Positions 35,093 through 44,863 of a stretch of DNA of 47,717 nt are shown here, one piece after another. The number at the start of each line of letters is the position of its first letter. Position 1 is the stretch's first letter. The stretch is from contig JAGVPT010000270.1 of assembly GCA_020052095.1 (NCBI GenBank), forward strand, positions 1 to 47,717. The letters run 5' to 3'. The translations under genes were made by a program, and so were the position numbers. The notes below the pieces were generated by a model. That model was given only the letters and a program-made list of their open reading frames with translations, had not been told where the DNA came from and did not search any database. This DNA is from Bacteroidota bacterium. Its GTDB lineage: Bacteria > Bacteroidota > Ignavibacteria > UBA10030 > UBA8401.

Positions 35093-35122
35093 CAAACTGA
35101 GATAAATATTGTCAGGTAGACG

Positions 35123-35173
35123 AGCCGACACTATGGGCGAGAACAAAGCGCTACATAGTGTCGGCTTTTTTTA
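35123..35173 (+). terminator. Rho-independent terminator after the T9SS cargo gene
   Basis: A perfect 13-bp stem, 35123-35135 with 35154-35166, is followed by a run of T. It lies 31 nt after the stop codon and ends just before the next start, so the downstream gene needs its own promoter or read-through. Confidence 0.88.
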
Positions 35174-35187
35174 TTATCATCGTGTGT

Positions 35188-37089
35188 ATGAGTAATAAAC
35201 CTTCATCCACGCATTCGTTTAGTGCGATCCTTCTTGGGATACCCGCATTCGCCGTTCCGCTGTTTCTTCTCGACGCGACAATTGACCCCGCCCTAACCCC
35301 TCGCTTTGCCTTGCTTTCGGTCGCTCTCCTATTTGTTGTTGTATTCGGCTACAAAGATTTTCAGGCCGCAACAGCAAATGGACAGCTGGGATTTTTAAGA
35401 AGAACAATTCTATTACCATTTTTGGTGTATCTTCTCTGTACCATCCTCTCCCTTACACGAGCAGTAAATGTATCGGAAGGAATTTTTGAAGTGCTTAAGA
35501 CGCTCTTGTTCCTGATTTTTCTTCTCGTTGCGACCTTTATTATTCGCACACAACGCGCGAGTCTTGCAGTGCTGACGAAAGGTGTCTCGCTTCTCGCCAT
35601 TGTTGTTTCGGTCATCGGCATCAGCCAGCACTATCATCTCGGTTTTGAATGGATACCCGGTCCCGCCGATGCACAACCGTTTTCAACCTTTGCAAACAAA
35701 AATCTCTTCTCATCGTTTTTATTTCTTACGCTTCCGTTTGTTTTGTTCGGCTTCTTCACGTTCAACGCGAGATGGCACATCACCGCTGGAATATCATTCA
35801 CTCTTGCTCTGTACGCAATTCTTGTCGCACAGACAAGAGCAGTCTGGGTGGCAATGGTTCTTTCGTCCGCTCTCATTATCGTGGCAGCAGTGCTATATTT
35901 TTCCCAAAAGAGACTGCGATTCAGTATCGAGAGTCTTCACATTCACGAACTGCGGATACTTCAATTCTGTGCGTTGGTAGGTGCTGTGATTGCGCTGAAT
36001 TTTCTCCAGCCGCTTCTTTTTAGATCTTCTACAACATCAGATATTTCGACAGTCGAGAAAGCTGCATCAATTTTTGACCCGCAAAACAGCTCTCGTAACG
36101 AACGCATAACCCTGTGGAAAAAAAGTCTACTCATCATTAAGGATTACCCCTTGCTGGGCGTGGGCGCGGGCAATTGGAAAATCGTCTTCCCAAAATATGG
36201 TTTGGTGGGCACGAGAATGGAAATGGGAACGGTGCATTTCCCGCAACCGCATAATGATTTTCTCTGGGTCGCATCGGAGACGGGTATTATTGGATTGGCT
36301 GCTTACGTTGCGATTTTCTTACTCGCGATATATTATTGTGCGAAAATTGTCACCACGTCCGACAATCTCCACGATCAAATCCTTTCGCTTGCAATGGCTT
36401 TCGGAATAATCGGCTACATGACAATTTCGTTTTTTGATTTTCCCAAAGAGAGAATAGAGCATTTGGTTTATGTTGCGTTGATCCTTTCCACAATTCTTGC
36501 AATGTACGACAAGTTATTTCCTTTGCAGATGAAACTTCCGGGGAGGGTAGTTCGGGGTTTGTGTGGAATAATAGTCTTTTTGCTGTTTTTTTCCACGGTT
36601 GTCGGCCTTATCCGGATGCACGCCGAGATGCACACGCGCAGAGCATTGGCTGCGAGACAAGCGTCGGAGTGGGACGGCGTCATTCAGGAAATTGATGAAG
36701 CGTACTCCTACTATGCGGTATTAGACCCGATGGTAACGCCGTTGCCGTGGTACAGAGGCGTCGCATATTTTTCGAAGAATAATACTGTGGAAGCGCTGAA
36801 AGATTTTACAGAAGCATACGCTATCCATCCGCATCATATTCACGTGCTGAACAACCTTGGTTCGTGCTATGAAAGGCTTGGCGACCACTCCAAAGCAATT
36901 GAGTTCTACATCAAAGCTCTCGCCATCTCTCCGCGCTTCGAAGAATCGCTACTGAATCTAACCGCGGTATACTTCAATGTCGGAAAATACGAAGAAGCAT
37001 ATCAAACAATTCTGCAATGCAGCGACAGCAAAGATCCAAGAGCAATGATGTTTCTTGCTGCCGTCAAAGGTAAGCTCAATATCCGGTAG
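35188..37089 (+). CDS. O-antigen ligase/polymerase-like membrane protein with TPRs
   Basis: 633 residues from the ATG at 35188; an in-frame GTG at 35158 lies inside the terminator stem and is unlikely. About twelve membrane helices fill residues 10-470. The Wzy_C/RfaL pattern appears as LGVGAGNWKIVFPKYG and then FPQPHNDFLWVASETGIIGL, with the conserved PHN before a long helix. Family members join or polymerise O-antigen or other glycans on the periplasmic face. The C-terminus is soluble with tetratricopeptide-like repeats (about 525-630: ALKDFTEAYAIHPHHIHVLN, KAIEFYIKALAISPRFEESL). O-antigen ligases with C-terminal TPRs are common in this group. No glycosyltransferase lies next to it, so the glycan is unknown. 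Confidence 0.88.
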   Translation: MSNKPSSTHSFSAILLGIPAFAVPLFLLDATIDPALTPRFALLSVALLFVVVFGYKDFQAATANGQLGFLRRTILLPFLVYLLCTILSLTRAVNVSEGIFEVLKTLLFLIFLLVATFIIRTQRASLAVLTKGVSLLAIVVSVIGISQHYHLGFEWIPGPADAQPFSTFANKNLFSSFLFLTLPFVLFGFFTFNARWHITAGISFTLALYAILVAQTRAVWVAMVLSSALIIVAAVLYFSQKRLRFSIESLHIHELRILQFCALVGAVIALNFLQPLLFRSSTTSDISTVEKAASIFDPQNSSRNERITLWKKSLLIIKDYPLLGVGAGNWKIVFPKYGLVGTRMEMGTVHFPQPHNDFLWVASETGIIGLAAYVAIFLLAIYYCAKIVTTSDNLHDQILSLAMAFGIIGYMTISFFDFPKERIEHLVYVALILSTILAMYDKLFPLQMKLPGRVVRGLCGIIVFLLFFSTVVGLIRMHAEMHTRRALAARQASEWDGVIQEIDEAYSYYAVLDPMVTPLPWYRGVAYFSKNNTVEALKDFTEAYAIHPHHIHVLNNLGSCYERLGDHSKAIEFYIKALAISPRFEESLLNLTAVYFNVGKYEEAYQTILQCSDSKDPRAMMFLAAVKGKLNIR

Positions 37090-37154
37090 CGCGACAACGA
37101 TCGCTGGAGTTCCTTTCTCCTTGCTTCTCCCTCGTCTTTTCCCTAAATTTTTGC

Positions 37155-37844
37155 ATGAAAAAAATCATCCTTGGCGCCCTCTGCGTTTTGTCCCAATGGG
37201 ATCCCTTCGGGAGCGGTTCATTCCTGCATGCGCAGCCCAAGCGAATCGAATCGCAATTCCGGATCGCGCGGCTCAAGTATGCCGGCGGCGGCGATTGGTA
37301 TAACGACCCATCTGCGGAAGTCAATCTGCTGAAGTTTGCACAGCAATCTGCCGGCATCGATGTGGACCCTCAGTACGAATTTACAGAAATCTCAGACGAC
37401 AAATTCTTTTCCTATCCGTTTGTGTTTATGACGGGACATGGCAATATCAATTTTTCCGACTATGAGGTGAGGAGGCTCCGTTCCTATCTTGAGCGCGGTG
37501 GTTTTCTCTATGCCGATGATGATTACGGCATGGACAAGCCGTTTCACCGCGAGATCAAGAAAGTATTTCCCGAAGAACAGATTGTCGAATTACCCTTTGC
37601 ATACGGATTGTATCATTGTGTATTCGATTTTCCGAATGGCGTTCCAAAAACACATGAACACGACGGCAAACCGCCGCAAGGATTCGGGATTTTTCACAAG
37701 GGGCGCCTTGTCGTCTATTATACGTATGAGTCGAACCCAAGCGACGGTTGGGCAGACCCTGAAGCTCACAAAGACCCGGACGAAAAACGTCAGGAAGCCC
37801 TTCGATTCGGGACGAACATTCTTTTCTGGGCGCTGACGCGGTAG
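37155..37844 (+). CDS. DUF4159-domain exported protein
   Basis: 229 residues. An N-terminal hydrophobic stretch (KKIILGALCVLSQW, ending before QPKR) looks like a signal peptide, though an unusual PFGSGSF segment interrupts it. The body matches DUF4159: RIARLKYAGGGDWYNDPSAE, then FSYPFVFMTGHGNINFSD, RSYLERGGFLYADDDYG, PFHREIKKVFPE and the ending RFGTNILFWALTR. The fold is a GATase-like alpha/beta domain. In Bacteroidota such genes travel with DUF4175, MoxR and DUF58 genes; here the DUF4175 gene follows 131 nt downstream. The function is unknown. Confidence 0.87.
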   Translation: MKKIILGALCVLSQWDPFGSGSFLHAQPKRIESQFRIARLKYAGGGDWYNDPSAEVNLLKFAQQSAGIDVDPQYEFTEISDDKFFSYPFVFMTGHGNINFSDYEVRRLRSYLERGGFLYADDDYGMDKPFHREIKKVFPEEQIVELPFAYGLYHCVFDFPNGVPKTHEHDGKPPQGFGIFHKGRLVVYYTYESNPSDGWADPEAHKDPDEKRQEALRFGTNILFWALTR

Positions 37845-37852
37845 TGTAACGG

Positions 37853-37930
37853 AAGAAGGAGATAAGAAGTAAGACGTGAGAAGTAAGACGTAAGAGGTAA
37901 GACATGTGGGGTAAGATGTAGGGGATAAGT
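37853..37930. repeat. Degenerate heptamer array, GTAAGAC type
   Basis: About ten 7-bp units around GTAAGAC, GTGAGAA, GTAAGAG, GTAAGAT and GTAGGGG, filling the spacer between the DUF4159 and DUF4175 genes. Confidence 0.8.
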
Positions 37931-37975
37931 AGCGCAACAATAAACCCCGAAATAATTTTCCACAAATTGAGTTGA

Positions 37976-40900
37976 ATGGCTAACGATTCACCACATAGCA
38001 CGCCGATCTACGACGAAATGCTGCTTCGGCTCTCGATTGCACGTTCGCGACTCTATAAAGAGAGAATTCTGCGTGGAGGCGTCATGTCAGCGACCGCGAT
38101 CGTTGCATTGTCGACCTTTTCATCGATCATTGAGGCTCTATTCAACAGCGGGGTGGGATTTCGCACTTTCTACTTTGCTGTCGCCGCCCTGAGTATAATC
38201 GTCTTCAGTGCCTGGTCCATTGTCGCGCCGGCGTTGCGCTGGAAAAGAATACTTCAGAGTATTTCGGAGAAGGAAATTGCCGAGCGCGTGGGGGAAAAAT
38301 TTCCGGAGATTAGAGATCGCTTGCGGAACATTCTCGAGATTTTTGAAGAACAGAACTCGTCACTCATCGATGGCCAGAGGTTTCGTCCAATCTATTCTCG
38401 AGAGCTTGTCGATGCGTCGTTCAGTGATTTGAAGAAAGCTGCCTCAAATTTCAATTTTTCTGATATTGTCTCATTTGCAGCTCTTCGGAGGGCTCGAAAG
38501 TATTTTCTGCTCGTTGCTGGCTCAGCATTTCTTATGTTTATCATTCCCCAATTTGAGTTGCCGTTCGCTGCATATCGCCTTACTCATTTTCGCACGGATT
38601 TTCGCACGCCGGACGCTTTTGCATTCATCGTCCACCCAGGCAATGCGGAAATCGTGAAGGGCGAATCGGTGCCGATATCAGTTTCGCTTCTTCCGAATGC
38701 CGGAACGGTGAATCATCTTCGCGCCGCACTTCCGAAAACAATTATGATCATGTTCAGGCAAACGGGAGTCAGTTCGAGTGAACAAATTGAAGTGAAGCCC
38801 GACTCAATGGGTCAATTCCGTACCTCGATCCCATCACTCAAACGGTCGGTCGAATATTTTGCGGAAGCGGAGGGCATCCGGAGTTCAACATATGCTATTA
38901 CCGTCATCGATAGGCCCGTTATTCGCTCCCTCAAAGTTCGTCTTACGCCTCCCGCATATTCGCATCTCCAAGAGCAACTTCTTGATGAGAACTTCGGCGA
39001 CGTTCTTGCCCTCCCGGGAACGTTAGTGAGGTGGCAGATCTCTTCCAGCAAAGATTTGCGGCGGGCACAAATCATGTTTAATGATGGGAAGAAAATTTCC
39101 CTGACTCGGCATGAATCGCGCGTGCAGGGAAATACGTATTCGGCAGAGCTCGCAATTCATACCCGGGCGACATATCACGTTGAGGTTGAGGATATGGATG
39201 GTTTCGCCAACCTGAATCCCATCGAATACAAACTCGAGATCATGATCGATGAAACACCGGCCGTTGCCATTGTCTATCCGGGCAAAAACATCGACATCGC
39301 AAATGAAATGCAGCTACCGCTCAGACTAAAAATCCACGACGACTACGGATTCACCTCAGTGAAGATCGCTTACCGTCTTGTCCATTCACGGTATGAAAAG
39401 CCTGTGGAGACTTTCACATTTATCGCCATCCCAATCTCTCAGGAAATGAGGAACTCATCTGACGCCAACGTTGACTTCCTCTGGGATGTTTCGCCGCTCG
39501 GATTGGTTCCCGAAGATGTCATCGAATATCATGCCGAAGTGTTTGACAACGATAACGTCTCGGGACCGAAAAAGGGGATGAGCGAATCGTATCTGTTGCG
39601 CCTCCCTTCGCTGGAAGAAGTATTCGCCGACGCAGACAAGAATCACGAAGACGCCATTGAGAGGCTGGACAAATCGCTGGAAGAAGCCGAAGACTTGAAG
39701 AAGAATCTCGATGAAGTATCGCAAGAGATGAAAAAAAATAGACCGCTTGATTGGCAGCAACAGAAAAAGGCCGAGGAGACACTTAAACGCTACGAAGAGC
39801 TCACGAAAAAGATTGACGACGTAGGCAAGTCCGTGGACGCGATGGCGCAAGAGATGCAAAAGAATAATATTCTCTCGAGCGAGACTGTGCAAAAATACAT
39901 GGAGCTCCAGCGGTTGTTGCAGCAAATCAACTCGCCCGAATTCCAGGAAGCAATGAAGAAAATGCAACAGGCGATGCAGAACGTCTCGCCCGACCAGCTG
40001 CGACAAGCAATGCAGCAAGTCCAATTCTCCGAAGAAGCGTTTCGTCAAAGCATCGAAAGGACGATGGAATTGCTTAAAAGGATACAGGTCGAGCAAAAGA
40101 TGGATGAGTTGGTAAAGCGTTCGAATGAACTTCAACAACAGCAGGAGAAACTGCAGAATGAAACGTCCACTGCAAATCTTTCCGACGCAAAGAACCCGGA
40201 AGAGCTTGCGCGAAAACAGGACGACATCAACAAACAACTGAACGAGCTGCAAAAGCGAATCGAAGAATTACGGAAAAAAATGGCTGAATTTCCGAAAGAC
40301 ATGCCTATGAAGGAACTCGACAAGGCAGAACAGGCGGCTCATGACAGCACGATGGAACAATCGATGCAACAAAGTTCGCAGCAACTTCGCCAGTCGCAGC
40401 GTCAGCAAGCGGCCCAGTCGCAGCAGAAAGCAAGTAAGGGAATGCAGCAATTGTCTCAACGGCTTTCGGAAATGGAGCAGCAATTGCTGAACAGCGAGAT
40501 GGCGGAGACGATGAACACACTCCGTAAGGCGATGAAGGACCTTTTGGAAATTTCGCAGCGTGAAGAAGATTTAAAGAACCAATCGCAATCTCTGGACCCC
40601 AACTCTCAACAATTTCGGGAAAACGCGCAGCAACAATTGAACCTTCAGAGCGATCTTGCGAACGTTACGAACAATCTCGTGGAACTCAGCCAGAAATCTT
40701 TTGCGGTTACGCCGGAGATGGGGAGGGCGATCGGAAAAGCGATGGGGAACATGGCACAAGCGATGAATGGACTGGAGCAGCGCAATGGCCAACAGGCAAG
40801 CGGGCAGCAGGGAGAAGCAATGGCAGCATTGAATAATGCCGCTTCCCTTGTGCAGTCGTCAATGGATGCGATGCAGGAAGGGGGTCAGGGAGGCGGCGCC

Positions 40901-41443
40901 GGCTCGCTCTTGCAGCAACTTCGGCGCATGGCGGGACAACAGCAGAGCATCAATATGCAGACAGAACGACTCTCGCAAGGCAACGGGTTGAGTCAACAGC
41001 AACTGCAGGAAATTGGACGACTGGCAAAACAGCAAGAAGCCGTTCAGAAGTCGCTGGAGGAACTTAACAAAGAAGCGCAAGGAGGCCAGGATCGAAACAG
41101 AATTCTGGGCGACCTTCAGAAAATCGCCGATGAGATGAAAGAAGTCGTCGAGAACCTGCAGCAAAACAACATCAACCCGAACACCATCCAGCAACAGCAG
41201 AGAATATTATCCAGACTGCTCGATGCACAAACATCGATGCGAGAGCGGGATTTCGAGCAGCGCCGGAAGTCGTTGACCGGCACAACACAGATGCGCCGCA
41301 GTCCGGCGGATATTCAGAAAGACCCCGGGCTGGATCAAGTTCGGCGCGACCTGCTCAAGGCAGCAGAAGAAGGCTACTCAAAAGATTATCAGGACTTGAT
41401 CCGGAAGTATTATGATGTGTTGAATAAGACTCAGGGGAAATGA
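37976..41443 (+). CDS. DUF4175-family membrane protein with long Gln-rich coiled coil
   Basis: 1155 residues. Two N-terminal helices (about 38-56 and 62-82) and a third near 178-196 anchor it in the inner membrane. A region of Ig-like beta strands follows (residues about 210-540: SVPISVSLLPNAGTVNHLR, RSLKVRLTPPAYSHLQEQLL, DDYGFTSVKIAYRLV, ending EEVFADADKNHEDA). From about residue 555 to 1090 it is helical and rich in Gln, Met and Lys (QKKAEETLKRYEELTKK, QQSSQQLRQSQRQQAAQS), a coiled coil that likely spans much of the periplasm. The family is usual next to DUF4159, MoxR and DUF58 proteins in Bacteroidota; its task is unknown but is thought to involve envelope integrity. The end is KYYDVLNKTQGK. 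Confidence 0.9.
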   Translation: MANDSPHSTPIYDEMLLRLSIARSRLYKERILRGGVMSATAIVALSTFSSIIEALFNSGVGFRTFYFAVAALSIIVFSAWSIVAPALRWKRILQSISEKEIAERVGEKFPEIRDRLRNILEIFEEQNSSLIDGQRFRPIYSRELVDASFSDLKKAASNFNFSDIVSFAALRRARKYFLLVAGSAFLMFIIPQFELPFAAYRLTHFRTDFRTPDAFAFIVHPGNAEIVKGESVPISVSLLPNAGTVNHLRAALPKTIMIMFRQTGVSSSEQIEVKPDSMGQFRTSIPSLKRSVEYFAEAEGIRSSTYAITVIDRPVIRSLKVRLTPPAYSHLQEQLLDENFGDVLALPGTLVRWQISSSKDLRRAQIMFNDGKKISLTRHESRVQGNTYSAELAIHTRATYHVEVEDMDGFANLNPIEYKLEIMIDETPAVAIVYPGKNIDIANEMQLPLRLKIHDDYGFTSVKIAYRLVHSRYEKPVETFTFIAIPISQEMRNSSDANVDFLWDVSPLGLVPEDVIEYHAEVFDNDNVSGPKKGMSESYLLRLPSLEEVFADADKNHEDAIERLDKSLEEAEDLKKNLDEVSQEMKKNRPLDWQQQKKAEETLKRYEELTKKIDDVGKSVDAMAQEMQKNNILSSETVQKYMELQRLLQQINSPEFQEAMKKMQQAMQNVSPDQLRQAMQQVQFSEEAFRQSIERTMELLKRIQVEQKMDELVKRSNELQQQQEKLQNETSTANLSDAKNPEELARKQDDINKQLNELQKRIEELRKKMAEFPKDMPMKELDKAEQAAHDSTMEQSMQQSSQQLRQSQRQQAAQSQQKASKGMQQLSQRLSEMEQQLLNSEMAETMNTLRKAMKDLLEISQREEDLKNQSQSLDPNSQQFRENAQQQLNLQSDLANVTNNLVELSQKSFAVTPEMGRAIGKAMGNMAQAMNGLEQRNGQQASGQQGEAMAALNNAASLVQSSMDAMQEGGQGGGAGSLLQQLRRMAGQQQSINMQTERLSQGNGLSQQQLQEIGRLAKQQEAVQKSLEELNKEAQGGQDRNRILGDLQKIADEMKEVVENLQQNNINPNTIQQQQRILSRLLDAQTSMRERDFEQRRKSLTGTTQMRRSPADIQKDPGLDQVRRDLLKAAEEGYSKDYQDLIRKYYDVLNKTQGK

Positions 41444-41449
41444 ACCTTC

Positions 41450-41510
41450 GAGCAATGAACAATGAGCAATGATTAATGATTAATGATCAATGATTAATGA
41501 GCAATGACTT
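41450..41510. repeat. Heptamer array, GANNAAT type
   Basis: Nine 7-bp units (GAGCAAT, GAACAAT, GAGCAAT, GATTAAT twice, GATCAAT, GATTAAT, GAGCAAT, GACTTAT). GA and AAT are fixed while positions 3-4 vary. It begins 7 nt after the DUF4175 stop. Confidence 0.85.
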
Positions 41511-41530
41511 ATCAGAAGCCTTGAGTTGAA

Positions 41531-41560
41531 CCTCATCCCTCATCCTTCATCCCTCATCCT
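41531..41560. repeat. Short heptamer array, CCTCATC type
   Basis: Four tandem 7-bp units (CCTCATC three times, CTTCATC once) 20 nt after the previous array but with an unrelated heptamer. Confidence 0.8.
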
Positions 41561-41669
41561 GTTTCCATTCTGACGAATATAACCGGCCACTTTTTACCCG
41601 CAGCTCGTATGTTTTCATTGCCTCTCAGAACGCTTTTCAATATCTTCATAGCAATTCAAATCTGTTGTC

Positions 41670-43409
41670 ATGTCCCTCATCCGCGCATACGTTCGCCTTC
41701 GTCGTTCCGTCGGTTGGATTGACCCGTTAGTCTTCCTCGCGCTCGGCGCATTGTTGTATGGCCTTGTCGGCGTGGGGAAAGAATGGCAGAGCGTCTTGCG
41801 TCCGAAAGTGGAGATTGACCTTTCTCCCTGGGCATTGCCGAAGTACACGTTCTTCTCCCTCGTGCGGGGTTTTGTCGCCTACGCCATCTCTCTTGTTTTC
41901 ACAATTGTGTACGGTTACGTTGCCGCATACAACAAAAAAGCAGAGAAGGTAATGATTCCGCTCCTCGACATTCTCCAAAGTATTCCGGTTCTGGGCTTTC
42001 TGCCGACTCTCGTGCTTGCTCTTGTGGCGGTGTTTCCCCGATCGAATATCGGACTGGAGCTTGCCGCTGTCATCATGATCTTCACCGGACAAGTATGGAA
42101 CATGACGTTTAGCTTTTACAACTCACTCCGGTCAATTCCTACCGAACTTCGTGAGACCGCGCGCGTTTACAAACTCGGCTGGTGGAGGCAGTTTACGAAA
42201 TTGGAATTGCCGTACGCTGCGATCGGGCTGGTCTGGAACAGTATGATGTCGATGGCGGGCGGTTGGTTCTTTCTAACCATCAGCGAAGCGTTCGTTCTTG
42301 GCACAAAGGAGTTTCGTTTGCCCGGGATCGGCTCGTATATGAGCGTCGCAATCTCCCAGGGAAATGTGCCTGCGATGGTGTACGCGATTATTGCCATGAC
42401 GACGATGATAATTGTTGTCGACCAGTTCTTCTGGCGGCCTATTGTTGCATGGGCCCAGAAATATAAATTCGAAGATACCGAAGCATCGGAATCACCAAAA
42501 TCGTTTGTCCTCGATTTGCTGCACCAATCGCGCTTTTTGAAACTCGTGCGCGAAGACGTTTGGCAGCCAATGTATTCTTCGTTATCGACGAGGGTAGCAA
42601 ACGGCGTCGTGGCCATCGAAAAGCAGGAGAGGACCCTCCCGCCATTCATCGGGAAATTCTTCAAGACGCTTTCGGGATGGGTCTTGATGGTTGCCATCAT
42701 TACGGTGATCCTGTTTGGCGCATGGAAGTTGTTCACGCTTCTTTTTGTCATCAATGGCAGCGAGTGGCTCTCTATATTCTTGCATCTTTTGTTCACATTT
42801 GCGCGTGTTCTCGCCGCCGTAGTGCTGGGGACCTTGGTGATGATTCCTATCGGCGTCGCGATTGGATTGAATCCGAAATTATCCCGGGTCCTACAACCGG
42901 TCGTTCAAGTGTGCGCATCGTTTCCCGCGCCGATGCTTTTTCCATTGGTGATACTCGTTCTCTCCAGAGCCGGCATCGGAATTGAACTTGGCGCCGTTGT
43001 GCTGATGCTGCTCGGAACACAGTGGTATATTCTCTTCAACGTGATCGCCGGAGCGATGGCAATTCCGCAGGATCTCCGAGAAGTGGGAAACGTTTCTCGA
43101 TTGACGCAATGGCAAACGTGGAAACGCCTCATTCTGCCGGGAATCTTTCCAAGTTTGGTCACCGGCTGGGTAACGGCGACCGGCGGGGCATGGAACGCCA
43201 GCATCGTTGCTGAATATGTTCACTTTGGAGATCGGGTTCTCATAGCGACGGGTCTTGGTTCGACGATCACGAATGCATCGGACACGGGAAATTTTGGCGT
43301 GCTTACGGCGAGCGTTCTTGTCATGGCAGGGACGGTCGTCATGGTCAACAAGAACTTCTGGAAGAAATTGTATCATATCGCAGAAACCCAATTCAGCCTT
43401 AACAAATGA
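41670..43409 (+). CDS. ABC transporter permease, two permease domains fused
   Basis: 579 residues with two complete inner-membrane permease domains in one chain (about 65-270 and 335-570), each with the EAA loop: ETARVYKLGWWRQFTKLELP in the first and EVGNVSRLTQWQTWKRLILP in the second. They belong to the nitrate/sulfonate/taurine/bicarbonate (SsuC/TauC-like) branch. Most such transporters use a homodimer of one permease; the fusion makes a pseudo-dimer. The stop overlaps the ATPase start by 4 nt. No substrate-binding protein is encoded nearby, so the substrate cannot be named. Confidence 0.92.
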   Translation: MSLIRAYVRLRRSVGWIDPLVFLALGALLYGLVGVGKEWQSVLRPKVEIDLSPWALPKYTFFSLVRGFVAYAISLVFTIVYGYVAAYNKKAEKVMIPLLDILQSIPVLGFLPTLVLALVAVFPRSNIGLELAAVIMIFTGQVWNMTFSFYNSLRSIPTELRETARVYKLGWWRQFTKLELPYAAIGLVWNSMMSMAGGWFFLTISEAFVLGTKEFRLPGIGSYMSVAISQGNVPAMVYAIIAMTTMIIVVDQFFWRPIVAWAQKYKFEDTEASESPKSFVLDLLHQSRFLKLVREDVWQPMYSSLSTRVANGVVAIEKQERTLPPFIGKFFKTLSGWVLMVAIITVILFGAWKLFTLLFVINGSEWLSIFLHLLFTFARVLAAVVLGTLVMIPIGVAIGLNPKLSRVLQPVVQVCASFPAPMLFPLVILVLSRAGIGIELGAVVLMLLGTQWYILFNVIAGAMAIPQDLREVGNVSRLTQWQTWKRLILPGIFPSLVTGWVTATGGAWNASIVAEYVHFGDRVLIATGLGSTITNASDTGNFGVLTASVLVMAGTVVMVNKNFWKKLYHIAETQFSLNK

Positions 43410-44716
43410 ACACAAACAACACTCCGATTGCAGAGTTGAACAACATCTGCAAACAATTCAGACTTCCCACAGGGGCAGAAATAAAAGTGCTGGAAAATAT
43501 TTCGCTCCAGATCCGGTCCGGTGAGATTGTTGCGCTGCTCGGGCCGTCGGGAAGCGGCAAGTCGACGCTCATGCGAATTCTCACCGGGCTCATTGCGCCG
43601 ACCACGGGAGAAGTGCTGGCATATGGAAAACCGTTGCCCGGATTTCATCCGCGCGCGTCGATTGTTTTTCAGAATTTTGCCCTCTATCCATGGCTGACCG
43701 TCTACGAGAATATTGCCATGGGCCTCGAGTGGCTTAAGCTTCCGGACGATGAAGTGCGCAAGCGCGTCCGGCAAGCAGTGGATAAGGTTGGTCTGGAAGG
43801 ATTTGAGGAAGCGTATCCGAAAGAGCTTTCCGGCGGGATGAAACAGCGTGTCGGCATTGCACGTGCAATCGTCGTGCAGCCGGAACTTCTCTGCATGGAT
43901 GAACCGTTCAGTGCGCTCGATGTGCTGACCGCCGAGAACCTCCGTGCAGAAGTGCTTAGTTTATGGCTGGACCACAAAGTAGAAATAACGAGTGTTCTAT
44001 TTGTCACGCATGATATTCGCGAGGCGGTTTTTCTCGCGAACCGCATTGTTGTCCTTGGCAGCAATCCCGGATCGATCCGAATCATTCTACAAAATGACAT
44101 GCCGCACCCGCGCGAGATGCGATCGCCGGCATTTCTCGCAATGATCGACCGTATCCACGACATCATCACCAACGCTATTATTCCCGACGAAATTGCCGCC
44201 GTGACTCCGACGGCGGTTCAACGACACATCGAACCGCTGCCATATGTCTCGCCAGGTGAAATTCTTGGTTTATTGGAAATTCTTGACGACCAGAACGGGT
44301 CGATCGACATGTTTGAGCTCGCTCAAAAGATTGGAAAGGATTTCGGTTCGACGATTTCCGTTGCGAAGGCAGCCGAGCTTCTGGATTTCGTCGACACGCC
44401 GAAACATAACGTCATATTCACCGACATCGGGAAGAAATTTCTTGCGAGTGATATGAATGAGAGGAAAATACTCTTCAAACGACAACTCCTCTCTCTCCGG
44501 CTGTATGTCGTTATTTCCGGAATGCTGCAGAAAAGCGCCAGGCTGAACCTCGATGAAGAAATCATTCTCGAACAACTCGCGATCGTTTTCCCGGATGAAG
44601 ATGTCGAGAAGCTCTTTGACACGATGGTCGGCTGGGCTCGGTACGGTGAGCTGTTCGGGTATAATGCAGATGACAAAGTGCTGTATCTCGACACGGGACA
44701 GGAAACAGCGGGGTGA
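43406..44716 (+). CDS. ABC transporter ATPase with AAA-associated C-terminal domain
   Basis: 436 residues. The ATPase domain (about 8-255) has Walker A GPSGSGKSTLMR, Q loop VFQNFALYPWLTV, signature LSGGMKQRVGIARA, Walker B LLCMDEPFSALD and the H loop FVTHDIREAVFLA, as in the nitrate/sulfonate family. The remaining about 170 residues (LGLLEILDDQNGSIDMFELA, AKAAELLDFVDTP, LRLYVVISGMLQK) match the AAA-associated C-terminal domain, a winged-helix-like regulatory extension known from transporters with fused permeases. It overlaps the permease by 4 nt. It may sense a ligand and gate transport, which is inference. Confidence 0.92.
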   Translation: MNTNNTPIAELNNICKQFRLPTGAEIKVLENISLQIRSGEIVALLGPSGSGKSTLMRILTGLIAPTTGEVLAYGKPLPGFHPRASIVFQNFALYPWLTVYENIAMGLEWLKLPDDEVRKRVRQAVDKVGLEGFEEAYPKELSGGMKQRVGIARAIVVQPELLCMDEPFSALDVLTAENLRAEVLSLWLDHKVEITSVLFVTHDIREAVFLANRIVVLGSNPGSIRIILQNDMPHPREMRSPAFLAMIDRIHDIITNAIIPDEIAAVTPTAVQRHIEPLPYVSPGEILGLLEILDDQNGSIDMFELAQKIGKDFGSTISVAKAAELLDFVDTPKHNVIFTDIGKKFLASDMNERKILFKRQLLSLRLYVVISGMLQKSARLNLDEEIILEQLAIVFPDEDVEKLFDTMVGWARYGELFGYNADDKVLYLDTGQETAG

Positions 44717-44769
44717 GGAAGTAGCAGCGCACAACGCGTTTGTTCCCACGCAGATAGAGTGTGGGAAAA

Positions 44770-44808
44770 CTCTTTTATAGTGTCATCCCCGAAGACACGA
44801 CAAAAGAG
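44770..44808. other. Hairpin in the spacer before ettA
   Basis: 44770-44776 pairs with 44802-44808 (7 bp) and 44780-44784 with 44794-44798 (5 bp). No T run follows on the + strand, so it is not a standard terminator; it may protect the 3' end of the ABC transporter mRNA. Confidence 0.4.
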
Positions 44809-44863
44809 CCATTTGAAACATTCATCAATCCGTTACATCGCTTAATCAGACATTAGGAGCTCA

